Source: Mycolicibacterium setense (GTDB taxonomy: Bacteria; Actinomycetota; Actinomycetes; Mycobacteriales; Mycobacteriaceae). Taken from it: a stretch of 64,000 nucleotides of DNA. Below, piece after piece: positions 34,453-43,159 of the stretch. The DNA lies in NCBI RefSeq assembly GCF_000805385.1, contig NZ_JTJW01000001.1, positions 265,728 to 329,727 on the forward strand, in the 5' to 3' direction. The notes under the pieces are model-generated. The model was not told where the DNA came from and did not search any database. It was given only the letters and a program-made list of their open reading frames with translations. Position 1 is the stretch's first letter. Each line of letters opens with the position of its first letter. Made by a program: the position numbers and the translations under genes.

Positions 34453-36009
34453 ATGTTGCTGACCCGCTTCATCAAGATGCAGCTCGTTCTGTTCACGGTG
34501 CTGACGTTGATAGCGCTGGTTGTGTTGGCGCTGATCTATCTGCGGTTGCCGACATGGGCCGGCGTCGGGATGTACAACCTGAACGCCAACCTGCCGAATT
34601 CGGGCGGGTTGTACGCGACGGCCAACGTCACGTATCGCGGAACGACGATCGGCAAGGTCACCTCCGTCGAGCCCACCGAGCAGGGCGCCCGGGTCGAGAT
34701 GGACATCTACGACCGGTACCGGGTGCCGCTGGATGCCAGTGCCAACGTGCACTCGGTGTCGGCGGTCGGTGAGCAGTTCATCGACCTGGTCTCCGAAACC
34801 GTCGGTGCGAAGGAGTTCTTCCGCGACGGCGACACCATCGAGAAGGGCACCGTGCCCGCCGAGGTGGGCCCGTCGCTCGACGCCGCGCAACGGGGTCTGG
34901 CGGCATTGCCCAAGGAGAAGATCGCGGTCCTGCTCGACGAGACGGCCCAGGCCGTCGGTGGCCTCGGCCCGTCACTGCAGCGCCTGGTCGATTCCACCCA
35001 GGCGATTGCCGGCGACTTCAAGGACAACCTCGGTCCGGTCAACGACATCGTCGAGAACTCCGGGCCGATCATCGACAGCCAGGTGAACTCGGGCGACGCG
35101 ATCTCGCGTTGGGCCAAGAATCTGAACACGCTGGCGGCGCAGAGCGCTCAGAACGATGCCGAGTTGCGCAGCGGGCTTCAGCAGGCGGCGCCGACGGCCG
35201 ATCAGCTGAACTCGGTGTTCGGTGATGTCCGGGAATCGTTGCCGCAGACGCTGGCGAACCTCGAAATCGTCATCGACATGCTCAAGCGCTACAACAAGAA
35301 CGTCGAGCAGGTGTTGGTGGCGTTGCCCCAGGGTGGCGCGGTCGCTCAGACCGCGACGATCTTCGCACCCAAGGGCCTGCTGCACTTCGGCCTCGGCATC
35401 AACATGCCGCCGCCGTGCCTGACCGGGTTCCTGCCTGCGTCGGAGTGGCGTTCGCCTGCGGATACGTCGCTGGCACCGCTGCCGTCGGGCCTGTACTGCA
35501 AGATCCCGAAGGACGCGTCCAACGCCGTTCGCGGTGCCCGTAACTATCCGTGCGCCGACGTGCCGGGTAAGCGGGCCGCCTCGCCCGCGGAGTGCCGCAG
35601 CGACGCGCCGTACGAGCCGCTCGGCACCAACCCGTGGTACGGCGACCCGAATCAGATCCGCAATTGCCCGGCTCCGGCCGCGCGCTGCGATCAGCCCGTC
35701 GATCCGGGCCGGGTCATTCCCGCGCCTTCGGTGAATAATGGGCTGAACCCGTTGCCGGCAAGTCAGCTTCCACCACCGGAATCAACGGCACCGCGCAGCG
35801 ATCCGCTGACCGCGCCGCGGGGTGGCAATGTGAGTTGTAGTGGACAGCAGCCGAACCCCTGCATCTACACTCCGGCAGCAGGTTCGACCGCCACCTATAG
35901 CCCGTCCAGCGGTGAGGTGGTCGGTCCCGGCGGTGTGAAGTACTCCGTCACCAACTCGAATAAACCAGGAGATGACGGATGGAAGGAGATGCTGGCACCA
36001 GCCAGCTGA
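34453..36009 (+). CDS. mce1F: MCE-family protein Mce1F
   Basis: A 518-aa MCE protein with a membrane helix at about residues 8-32, the MCE domain at about 40-115 (SGGLYATANVTYRGTTIGKV) and a helical domain to about 290. The C-terminal third is Cys/Pro-rich with about a dozen Cys, suggesting disulfides outside the membrane. The mam1A gene overlaps its end by 31 nt. Confidence 0.95.
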   Translation: MLLTRFIKMQLVLFTVLTLIALVVLALIYLRLPTWAGVGMYNLNANLPNSGGLYATANVTYRGTTIGKVTSVEPTEQGARVEMDIYDRYRVPLDASANVHSVSAVGEQFIDLVSETVGAKEFFRDGDTIEKGTVPAEVGPSLDAAQRGLAALPKEKIAVLLDETAQAVGGLGPSLQRLVDSTQAIAGDFKDNLGPVNDIVENSGPIIDSQVNSGDAISRWAKNLNTLAAQSAQNDAELRSGLQQAAPTADQLNSVFGDVRESLPQTLANLEIVIDMLKRYNKNVEQVLVALPQGGAVAQTATIFAPKGLLHFGLGINMPPPCLTGFLPASEWRSPADTSLAPLPSGLYCKIPKDASNAVRGARNYPCADVPGKRAASPAECRSDAPYEPLGTNPWYGDPNQIRNCPAPAARCDQPVDPGRVIPAPSVNNGLNPLPASQLPPPESTAPRSDPLTAPRGGNVSCSGQQPNPCIYTPAAGSTATYSPSSGEVVGPGGVKYSVTNSNKPGDDGWKEMLAPAS

Positions 36010-36620
36010 ACCTCGCCGACCAGCAGGACCCCCACACCACCGATCCGCAACCGGAGGCTGTCGCCGAGATCGCTGATCCGACGTCGACCACGGACTCCGA
36101 GAACGTCGCGTCGCGGCCTTCTCGGCTCGGCCGAGGTTGGATGGCAGCCATCCTCGCCGGGTTGCTTGTCCTGGCGGTGGCGGTCGGTGCCGGCGGTTAC
36201 CTGGCATTGCGAGCACATCAGGACAGTGAGCGGATCGCCGGCGACGAGGCCGAGGCCCTGGCCGCGGCCAAGGACTGTGTGACCGCGACTCAGGCGCCCG
36301 ACACCCAGGCGATGATTGCGGCTCAGACCAAGATCATCGAATGCGCGACGGGTGACTTCGGGGCGCAGGCCGGGCTGTACAGCGGCATGCTGCTCGACGC
36401 GTACCAGGCGGCCAACGTCCAGGTGAAGGTCTCGGACCTGCGGGCTGCGGTGGAGAAGCACAACGACGACGGGTCGATGGACCTGTTGGTCGCGGTGCGC
36501 GTGCTGGTCACCAACAGCGAGAAGTCCGACGAAGAGCAGGGCTACCGGTTGCGGGTGAAGATGGCCCGTGCCGAGGACGGCATCTACAAGGTTGCACGGC
36601 TCGACCAGGTCACGTCGTGA
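35979..36620 (+). CDS. mam1A: Mce-associated membrane protein Mam1A
   Basis: A 213-aa protein with an acidic cytoplasmic head (~50 aa), one membrane helix (about 53-75) and an extracytoplasmic alpha+beta domain with two Cys. It corresponds by position and layout to Rv0175. AGGAG lies 7 nt before ATG 35979. Mam proteins are thought to stabilise Mce complexes. Its stop overlaps the mam1B start by 4 nt. Confidence 0.88.
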   Translation: MEGDAGTSQLNLADQQDPHTTDPQPEAVAEIADPTSTTDSENVASRPSRLGRGWMAAILAGLLVLAVAVGAGGYLALRAHQDSERIAGDEAEALAAAKDCVTATQAPDTQAMIAAQTKIIECATGDFGAQAGLYSGMLLDAYQAANVQVKVSDLRAAVEKHNDDGSMDLLVAVRVLVTNSEKSDEEQGYRLRVKMARAEDGIYKVARLDQVTS

Positions 36621-37591
36621 CCGCTGTTCTCGACAACGCTGACACGGTCTCGACTGCGGGCACCGGGGCGGACCAGACGCGGTTGGCGTCGTGGCCCGCC
36701 CGGGCCGGGGCGTTCGCCATCGATGTGCTGGCGCCTGCCGGGTTGATCGTGACGCTGGCGCTGCTGGCCTGGTCGGCACCGTTGTATGGCTGGTTCTGGT
36801 GGGTCTGCACAGTGGCCGCTGCCGCCGTGGGCATCGCGATGCTGATCAACCGGATCGCGTTGCCTGCCTCCACCGGTTGGTCGCTGGGCCGGTCCGTGTT
36901 CGGTATTCGGGTGGTCTCGTCGGCAGGAGACGCCGGTCTGCTGCGCCTGCTGGTGCGTGATCTGGCGCATCTGCTGGATACCGCGGCGGTGTTCCTGGGC
37001 TGGCTCTGGCCGCTGTGGGAGTCACGCAACCGCACGTTCGCCGACCTGCTGACCCGCACGGAGGTCCGTCGTATCGAACGGCCGGAAGACGATGTCCGCC
37101 GCCGCGCCGGTGCGGTGCTGCTGGTGCTCGCGCTGCTCAGCGGAATTGCAGGCGGACTGGGGTATCTGGTGGTGTACCGCGAGGACCGATCCGTCGACCA
37201 GGCGCGTGAGCAGCTCACCGAACAAGGTCCGCGGGTGGTCGAGCAGCTGCTCAGCTACGGGGTGGATTCCCTCGATGCGGATTTCTCCAGGGCGCAGTCG
37301 CTGACGACCGACAACTACCGGCAACAGCTGGTCGACCAACAGGACGCGGTGCGTAAGGCCGGGCCGACCACCAACGACTACTCGGCGGTGAGAAGTGCGG
37401 TGCTGCCGGGCATGACCAAGAACTCCGCGGCGATGCTTGTCGCGCTGCAGGGTATGCGGGGCACCAATCCGCAGGAACTGAAGTTCATCACGGCGACGGT
37501 GCGGGTGGAGTTCCAGAAGTCGGGCGACCACTGGCTCGTCGACAACCTCACTGTGCTCAAGCGGCCGGTGCTGGGCGGAGGAGCACAATGA
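36617..37591 (+). CDS. mam1B: Mce-associated RDD-domain membrane protein Mam1B
   Basis: A 324-aa protein. Residues 25-160 form an RDD-type domain with about three helices (ASWPARAGAFAIDVLAPAGL, then STGWSLGRSVFGIRVV). A further helix at about 165-185 leads to a Mam-type extracytoplasmic domain related to those of mam1A, mam1C and mam1D. It matches Rv0176 by position. Overlaps of 4 nt on both sides indicate coupled translation. Confidence 0.88.
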   Translation: MTAVLDNADTVSTAGTGADQTRLASWPARAGAFAIDVLAPAGLIVTLALLAWSAPLYGWFWWVCTVAAAAVGIAMLINRIALPASTGWSLGRSVFGIRVVSSAGDAGLLRLLVRDLAHLLDTAAVFLGWLWPLWESRNRTFADLLTRTEVRRIERPEDDVRRRAGAVLLVLALLSGIAGGLGYLVVYREDRSVDQAREQLTEQGPRVVEQLLSYGVDSLDADFSRAQSLTTDNYRQQLVDQQDAVRKAGPTTNDYSAVRSAVLPGMTKNSAAMLVALQGMRGTNPQELKFITATVRVEFQKSGDHWLVDNLTVLKRPVLGGGAQ

Positions 37592-38139
37592 GCCCGCGTC
37601 GCCGGATCGAGGCCGATGAGCGTGACTACTTCGCGGTCGAGCCCAAGGAACCGATCCGTTGGGGCCTGCCGATCGTCGGGATCATCTCGGCGTTGCTCAT
37701 CGCAGCCGCCATCGCGGGCAGCACGCTGATCCTGGTGCGGCACGAATCGGATCGACGCGCTCAGATCAAGACCGCAGGCGCGTTGGACTATGTACGTGAG
37801 TTCATGACGGTGTACACGACGCTGGATCCGTTTCACGCGAACGACTATGCCGACCGCATCGCGGCACAGGCGACCGGCGATTTCCGAAAGATGTTCCAGG
37901 AGAAGCAGAACGAGATCGTCGTTCAGGTGGCACGGTCCGAGCCGACCGAAGGTTCGGTCTTGGATGCGGGTATCGAGCGCTGGAATGACAACGGCAGTGC
38001 CGATGTGCTGGTCGCCACCAAGACCAGCACGCGTACGCCGGACGGAAAGTCCGTGATCGAGAGCGGCAGCCGTTGGATTGCGACGACGATTTGGGAAGGA
38101 CAGCAGTGGAAGATCAGCCAGCTGATTCAGGTGATCTGA
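37588..38139 (+). CDS. mam1C: Mce-associated membrane protein Mam1C
   Basis: A 183-aa protein with a short cytoplasmic head, one membrane helix (about 30-52) and an extracytoplasmic domain containing the family block VLDAGIERWNDNGSADVLVA. It corresponds by position to Rv0177. The start overlaps the mam1B stop (ATGA). Its 3' end overlaps the mam1D gene by 34 nt. Confidence 0.88.
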   Translation: MSPRRRIEADERDYFAVEPKEPIRWGLPIVGIISALLIAAAIAGSTLILVRHESDRRAQIKTAGALDYVREFMTVYTTLDPFHANDYADRIAAQATGDFRKMFQEKQNEIVVQVARSEPTEGSVLDAGIERWNDNGSADVLVATKTSTRTPDGKSVIESGSRWIATTIWEGQQWKISQLIQVI

Positions 38140-39086
38140 CCACCGGCGAGCCCGACAAGCCGCGCCGCAGACTGCGTTTCGGGCGGCGTCGCCGTGCCGA
38201 GGACGTGGTTGAGGCACCGATCGAGGCGCCGGCCGACGAGGGCGACGCGGAATCTGGCTCGGAATCCGGCGCGGAGTCGGACCCGGAATCCGATGAGGCC
38301 ACGGCCACTTCGGAACGTCGTACGCCCGTGGGCAAGACCCGCCGCAAGGCTTCGACCGAACCCGAAGGTGAGGCCGCGCCCGAAAATGAGGCCGCGCCTG
38401 AAGGTGAGGCCACGTCTGAAGGTGAGTCTTCATCCGAAGCGAGCATCGAATCCGACTCGGAGCCGGAATCCGGCACCGAGATGGAAGCCGACGGTGAAAC
38501 TGAGGTCGAGTCTGAGGCGGTGGACGCTGAGGCCGAGCCGGCCGAGGACGTGATCCTGGTGCCGCACCGGCAGGCCGGCAGGCGGTTGACGTACTTTGCC
38601 GCCGGTGCTGCGGCGGTGTTCGTGGTCGCCTGCGCATTCGGCGGTGCCATGTTGCAGCCGTACCTCGCCGATCGGGCCTTGGTCGCGACCAAGCTTCAGG
38701 TGGCGCGGACTTCGGCCGACGCCATCACAACGTTGTGGACGTACAACCCGGACAACATCGAAACCCTGCCGGACCGGGCGTCGAAGTACCTGTCGAGCGG
38801 CTTCGCCGACCAATACCGGCAATTGATCGATTCCATCGTTCCGACCAACAAGCAGGCGCAGGTCACGAACAACACCGAGGTGATGGGTACTGCGGTCGAG
38901 ACCATCAGCCGGGATGAGGCCACTGCGATCGTCTACACCAACACGGTTTCGACGAGTCCGGTGACCAAGAACGTGCCCTCGCTGCGGTACATGTCGTATC
39001 GGCTGACGTTGCAGCGCACCGATGGGGATTGGCGAATCACTCAGATGCCGGCGTTGACGCAATTGGACTTGTCTCCGCAGTTGTAG
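38106..39086 (+). CDS. mam1D: Mce-associated membrane protein Mam1D with long acidic head
   Basis: A 326-aa protein. GTG 38106 is chosen because GGAAGGA lies 5-6 nt upstream. A basic stretch (RRRLRFGRRRR, about 18-30) is followed by ~120 residues rich in Glu, Ser and Pro with near-repeats of GEAAPE/GEATSEGE. A membrane helix follows at about 170-192 and then the Mam domain. By position it is Rv0178-like. It is the last gene of the mce1 operon; no terminator hairpin is evident before the next gene, which starts 16 nt later. Confidence 0.87.
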   Translation: MEDQPADSGDLTTGEPDKPRRRLRFGRRRRAEDVVEAPIEAPADEGDAESGSESGAESDPESDEATATSERRTPVGKTRRKASTEPEGEAAPENEAAPEGEATSEGESSSEASIESDSEPESGTEMEADGETEVESEAVDAEAEPAEDVILVPHRQAGRRLTYFAAGAAAVFVVACAFGGAMLQPYLADRALVATKLQVARTSADAITTLWTYNPDNIETLPDRASKYLSSGFADQYRQLIDSIVPTNKQAQVTNNTEVMGTAVETISRDEATAIVYTNTVSTSPVTKNVPSLRYMSYRLTLQRTDGDWRITQMPALTQLDLSPQL

Positions 39087-39102
39087 CGGCGAAGATGTAG
39101 GC

Positions 39103-39801
39103 ATGGCCATCGCCTCTCCGGTGACGCAGCGGTCGACTGTTGTGGCCCTTCTGTTGTTGACGTGCGCCACCGGGATCGTCGACGCGGTCAGTGTGTTGGT
39201 GCTGGGGCATGTGTTCGTCGCCAACATGACCGGAAACGTGATCTTCCTCGGGTTCTGGTTCGTACCGGGCTCGGGCGTCGACGTGACCGGGGCGTTGGTG
39301 GCGTTCATCGGGTTCGTGCTGGGCACAGTGGTCGGTGGGCGGCTGCGACGCCATCTCGACAGCGATGTCCGGAATTGGCTTGCCACCGCTTTGGGGGTGG
39401 AAGTCGTTCTGCTGACTGTGCTTTCGGTTCTCGCGGGCACAGGTGTGCTCGACTATCACGACAACCGCAAGTTCATCCTCATTGTTCTGGCAATGACATT
39501 CGGGATCCAGAACGCGACCGCGCGCCAATTCGGCATCCAAGAGTTGAGCACGACTGTGCTGACGCAGACGATCGTCGGTATCGGTTTCGACAGCAGACTG
39601 GCCGGCGGTACGGGGGACCGCGAGAAACTGCGCTACAGCGTGGTACTGACGATGTGTGGGGGTGCGGTGTTCGGTGCGACGCTGTCGCGGTTCACCGTCG
39701 CACCGGTGATCGCGATGGCGGCCGTGGTGGTGGCGAGCAGTGCGTTGATCTTCAAGTTCGGGCCGGCGTCTGAGCCGGCGTCTGCGGGGAGTGCTCGCTG
39801 A
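39103..39801 (+). CDS. YoaK/DUF1275-family membrane protein
   Basis: A 232-aa protein with about six helices. The DUF1275 signatures are present: TGIVDAVSVLVLGHVFVANMTGN and MTFGIQNATARQ. Family function is unknown; some members are proposed transporters. It follows mam1D by 16 nt, so read-through from mce1 is possible, but it is not a known Mce component. Its end overlaps the convergent gene by 50 nt. Confidence 0.87.
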   Translation: MAIASPVTQRSTVVALLLLTCATGIVDAVSVLVLGHVFVANMTGNVIFLGFWFVPGSGVDVTGALVAFIGFVLGTVVGGRLRRHLDSDVRNWLATALGVEVVLLTVLSVLAGTGVLDYHDNRKFILIVLAMTFGIQNATARQFGIQELSTTVLTQTIVGIGFDSRLAGGTGDREKLRYSVVLTMCGGAVFGATLSRFTVAPVIAMAAVVVASSALIFKFGPASEPASAGSAR

Positions 39802-40513
39802 TCCACGCCACACCCTCGTCGGCCGCGTGTCGCAGGGCGGCGAACTCACCGAAGTAGTCGACCACTGCACCTAACCCGGGCAACATGCCGAGGTAGCGGT
39901 AAACCTTTTGCGGTTGGGGCCTTTTCGTGAACTCATCGCCGACCGCGCGTAATGTGCCTGCGAACTCCCAGAGCCTCTCGGGCAGCGATTGCCGCGCTGT
40001 GTCGGCATCACCGACCGAAGTGTGGGCCTCAGCGTCAGGGAGTTCACGGTCGCACAGAACGGCACCGAGCAACTGCACCTGGTCGTCGTGATCGGTGACG
40101 CCGTCCTCGCGGGCCACCGCGCACAACACCAGGGCCTGATTGGTGAAGCCCAGGACGTCCTGAACCCCGAGCCGGTCGGCGATGACCCCGAATGCACCGG
40201 GAAACGCGACGAGGATGGTGGTCACCGCTCCGGCGCGGTGCACCCACCACTTCACGTGGCCGCCTTGATCCATCTCGGTCCAGGCTCTGGTGCCCGGCAG
40301 CTCAGCGAAGTTGAGCAAAGCCGCTGCGATGTCGAGAGACTTCCCGACGGGGCCGCCGGCGGGCTCGTCGCGATGGGTACGCCGCCTCAGCCCGAGCGGA
40401 TCGAATCGGCTGAACACATCGAGTACCGGATTGATCACAGATACCGCGTGATCGAGCGCGCCCGCGACGTCAGCGTCCGACAGGCGAGTGAAAGGCAACA
40501 GGCTCATCCCCAT
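39752..40513 (-). CDS. Conserved hypothetical protein
   Basis: A 253-aa protein, helix-rich, with one moderately hydrophobic stretch (GAVTTILVAFPGAFGVIAD, about 92-112) that could be peripheral or a single membrane segment. There is no signal peptide and no recognised catalytic motif. I do not recognise the family. Codon use and GC match neighbours. It overlaps the convergent YoaK-like gene by 50 nt at the 3' end. Confidence 0.7.
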   Translation of the reverse strand: MGMSLLPFTRLSDADVAGALDHAVSVINPVLDVFSRFDPLGLRRRTHRDEPAGGPVGKSLDIAAALLNFAELPGTRAWTEMDQGGHVKWWVHRAGAVTTILVAFPGAFGVIADRLGVQDVLGFTNQALVLCAVAREDGVTDHDDQVQLLGAVLCDRELPDAEAHTSVGDADTARQSLPERLWEFAGTLRAVGDEFTKRPQPQKVYRYLGMLPGLGAVVDYFGEFAALRHAADEGVAWISEHSPQTPAQTPART

Positions 40514-40673
40514 CCCAGCTATCTTGCCCCATGGTCGCCCGAGCGTCAGGACGGCGGACCTGACTAGGTCCGCATGACTTCGGAGAACTGCGATTCGTTC
40601 GCTCCGAACGGGCGGCCGACCACTGGGTTCCGAGGGTCCGGAACTTGTCGGTGGCTTCTGCGATCATGAGGTT

Positions 40674-41945
40674 ATGTCTTCGGCTGCAGCGTCTTTCACC
40701 ACGGAAGGGGTGAATCCTGTGCGGCGGATTGAGGTGTTGTTCGGGGAGTTGGAGCAGTTGTGCGGGCAGCGCAACGCGATCGACGGCCGCATCGTGGAGA
40801 TCGTCGCCGAACTCGACCGCGACGAATTATGCGGGGCCACCGGTGCCCGCTCGATGAAGGCGTTGGTGGCCTGGAAAACCGGGGTCTCCCCACGCAACGC
40901 CGAAACCACCGTGGCCATCGCCCGACGGATCGAGGAATTTCCGCGCTGCACCCAAGCCCTGCGCGAAGGACGCTTGTCGCTGGATCAGGTCGGGGTGATC
41001 GCCGAGAACGCCGCCGACGGCTCCGATGCGCACTACGCCCAACTCGCCCCCGTGGCCACCGTCACCCAGCTACGCACCGCCGTCAAACTCGAACCCCACC
41101 CCCAACCCGACCGCCAGCCCGAACCGCAACGGTCATTCACCCGCACCGAAACCGAGCAGTACACCACCTACAAGATTCGGTTGCCCCGGGTGGAGGCGGC
41201 CAAGTTCGAGGCCGGCCTGCGGTCGCATCACGACGGGCTGGTCGCCGACTACACACGCGACCGCGACATCGATCAGGACACCGGTGGGCCGATCTCGGAT
41301 CAGGCACCACCGTTCCCCACCCATGTCGATGCGTTCATGAGTCTCATCGAGGCCGGTTGGGACACCGAATCCGCGCATCGCCCGCACGGGCAGCACACCA
41401 CCGTCAACGTGCATCTGAACCTCGACACCGACAAACCGGTCGCCTCGCTACACCTGGGGCCGCTGCTCACCGACGCCGAACGCCAATACCTGCTGTGCGA
41501 AGCGACCCTGGAAGCGTGGTTCGAGCGTCACGGCCAACCCATCGGGGTAGGGCGCACCACCCGGACCATCAGCCGGCGACTGCGCCGCGCCCTGGAACAC
41601 CGCGACCACAGCTGTGTGGTGCCCGGCTGCGGTGCCACCCGCGGCCTGCACGCTCACCACCTCATCCACTGGGAAGACGGCGGCCCCACCGAACTCCACA
41701 ACCTGGTGTTGCTGTGCCCCTACCATCACCGGCTGCACCACCAGGGCGGCATCACCATCACCGGACCCGCAGACAGGCTCGTCGTCACCGACCGGGCCGG
41801 CACACCACTGACCAACAGCTCGCTGGCCCGCCCACCGACCACACCCCCACCCGATGTTCCACCCTGTCCCGGACCCACCGGCGAACGCGCCGACTGGTGG
41901 TGGTACACACCCTTCCAACCCCAACCACCACCGAAAGTCGCGTAG
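40674..41945 (+). CDS. DUF222/13E12-type protein with HNH nuclease domain
   Basis: A 423-aa protein with an N-terminal DUF222 domain (about 15-240) and a C-terminal HNH domain (about 310-370; CVVPGCGATRGLHAHHLIHW then LCPYHHRLHHQGGI), including two Cys pairs for zinc. It belongs to the 13E12/REP13E12-like family found in many copies in mycobacteria and often treated as mobile. No flanking repeats or integrase are seen here. Presumed DNA endonuclease; biological role unclear. Confidence 0.93.
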   Translation: MSSAAASFTTEGVNPVRRIEVLFGELEQLCGQRNAIDGRIVEIVAELDRDELCGATGARSMKALVAWKTGVSPRNAETTVAIARRIEEFPRCTQALREGRLSLDQVGVIAENAADGSDAHYAQLAPVATVTQLRTAVKLEPHPQPDRQPEPQRSFTRTETEQYTTYKIRLPRVEAAKFEAGLRSHHDGLVADYTRDRDIDQDTGGPISDQAPPFPTHVDAFMSLIEAGWDTESAHRPHGQHTTVNVHLNLDTDKPVASLHLGPLLTDAERQYLLCEATLEAWFERHGQPIGVGRTTRTISRRLRRALEHRDHSCVVPGCGATRGLHAHHLIHWEDGGPTELHNLVLLCPYHHRLHHQGGITITGPADRLVVTDRAGTPLTNSSLARPPTTPPPDVPPCPGPTGERADWWWYTPFQPQPPPKVA

Positions 41946-42004
41946 TTCTTGGGGATAGCGTTGTGGGTGGCTCATCCGGAGTTCGCGTCGGTAGCCTCAC
42001 CGGT

Positions 42005-42811
42005 ATGTCCGATGCCGCGGACCGGTCCGACGTCTTCGTCAAACGCAGCGCGTCGGCTCCGGCGGGGTTCTTCGCAGCCGAAGCGGCCGGCCTGAACTGG
42101 CTGGCCGTGGATGACGGCGTGCCGTGCGTCGGCGTAATCGATTACAACGCAACCTCATTGACGTTGCAGCGGCTGCACCCGACCGCGCCCACGGCGCATG
42201 GAGCTCGAGTGTTCGGCGAACGACTGGCACGCACCCACGCTGCAGGTGCGCCGGCCTACGGCGCCGGGCCGGACGGTTACCACGGGGACGGATTCTTCGG
42301 CCCGGTGTCGCAGCCGTTGCCAATGTCGTTGACGGGCAATGATTCTTGGGGCGCCTTCTATGCCGCCGAGCGGCTGGGCCCCATGGCGAGACTGGCCCAT
42401 CCACGGCTCAGCGCCGCCGCACAGGAAGCCGTCGCAGCAGTGGCCGACCTTTGCCGCGCAGGGGTGTTCGATGACGACGATGTGCCCGCCAGACTGCACG
42501 GCGACCTCTGGAGCGGCAACGTGTTGTGGACCGCCGACGGCGCCGTCCTGATCGATCCGGCCGCGCACGGCGGGCATCGCGAGACGGATCTGGCGATGTT
42601 GGCGCTTTTCGGTTTTCCGTTCCTCGATGAGGTGATGGCGGGTTACAGCTCCGTGCGGCCACTGCGCGATGGCTGGCGGAATCGGATCGACCTGCACCAG
42701 CTGTACCCGCTGCTGGCTCACGTCGTGCTGTTCGGCGGGGGCTACGCGAGCCAGGTCGAGGCAGCAGCCCAGCGGATCTCAGCGCACGGCAGCAAACTAC
42801 GAATCGAGTAG
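42005..42811 (+). CDS. Fructosamine kinase-family protein
   Basis: A 268-aa phosphotransferase of the fructosamine/ketosamine-3-kinase group. The catalytic loop is ARLHGDLWSGNVLW and the metal site is LIDPAAHGGHRETDLAML. Such enzymes phosphorylate ketosamines for protein deglycation. The N-lobe is short but includes FFAAEAAGLNWL. ATG 42005 is preferred. It stands alone, 59 nt after the HNH gene. Confidence 0.9.
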   Translation: MSDAADRSDVFVKRSASAPAGFFAAEAAGLNWLAVDDGVPCVGVIDYNATSLTLQRLHPTAPTAHGARVFGERLARTHAAGAPAYGAGPDGYHGDGFFGPVSQPLPMSLTGNDSWGAFYAAERLGPMARLAHPRLSAAAQEAVAAVADLCRAGVFDDDDVPARLHGDLWSGNVLWTADGAVLIDPAAHGGHRETDLAMLALFGFPFLDEVMAGYSSVRPLRDGWRNRIDLHQLYPLLAHVVLFGGGYASQVEAAAQRISAHGSKLRIE

Positions 42812-43088
42812 TTTCTACGGCGCTCGACGCCTGCCCGGAGTCGACTGGTGCAGGTCGAAACGATTCCCGCACTGATCGGAATCGGTTGACACATCGACGG
42901 ATATCTGACAACGGCAAGCCGGGTGCGCATTACGCGTAGCAACGTGGCGCTCAGAGAATCGGCACAAAATCAAGGATTGCCTGTCGCAAGCGTTAATTGA
43001 TTTTTGCGCAGGGCAGTGCCGGTCGAATCGGTTGCAACTAGTTTGCGACAGGTTGCGAACAGGAGGAGGAGTTTCTTCTCAGCAATGC

Positions 43089-43104
43089 AGTGATGTCGAT
43101 CACA
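43089..43104 (+). promoter_or_regulatory. Candidate CRP-family site
   Basis: AGTGA-TGTCGA-TCACA has the 5-6-5 layout of the mycobacterial CRP (Rv3676-type) consensus TGTGA-N6-TCACA with a single mismatch. It is 55 nt before the ATG at 43160. The rest of the 348-bp gap after 42811 holds no gene; a purine-rich AGGAGGAGG run near 43064 has no convincing start codon after it. Confidence 0.5.
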
Positions 43105-43159
43105 TTAGTGCTACGTTGCCTGAGATCAAGCTGAGAACACGGCCGAAGGGACTGGTCAG

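Noticed and set aside
32995..34890. A 631-codon minus-strand frame across mce1D-F
   Set aside because: It is antisense to intact MCE genes and has no recognisable domain, only Arg/Gln/Asp-rich sequence typical of shadows.
40674..41945. The DUF222/HNH gene as part of an insertion sequence or REP13E12 mobile element
   Set aside because: No inverted or direct flanking repeats, integrase or target duplication could be found.
43062..43090. AGGAGGAGG followed by a possible small ORF
   Set aside because: The next ATG opens only two codons before TGA, and no GTG/TTG in range gives a plausible peptide.
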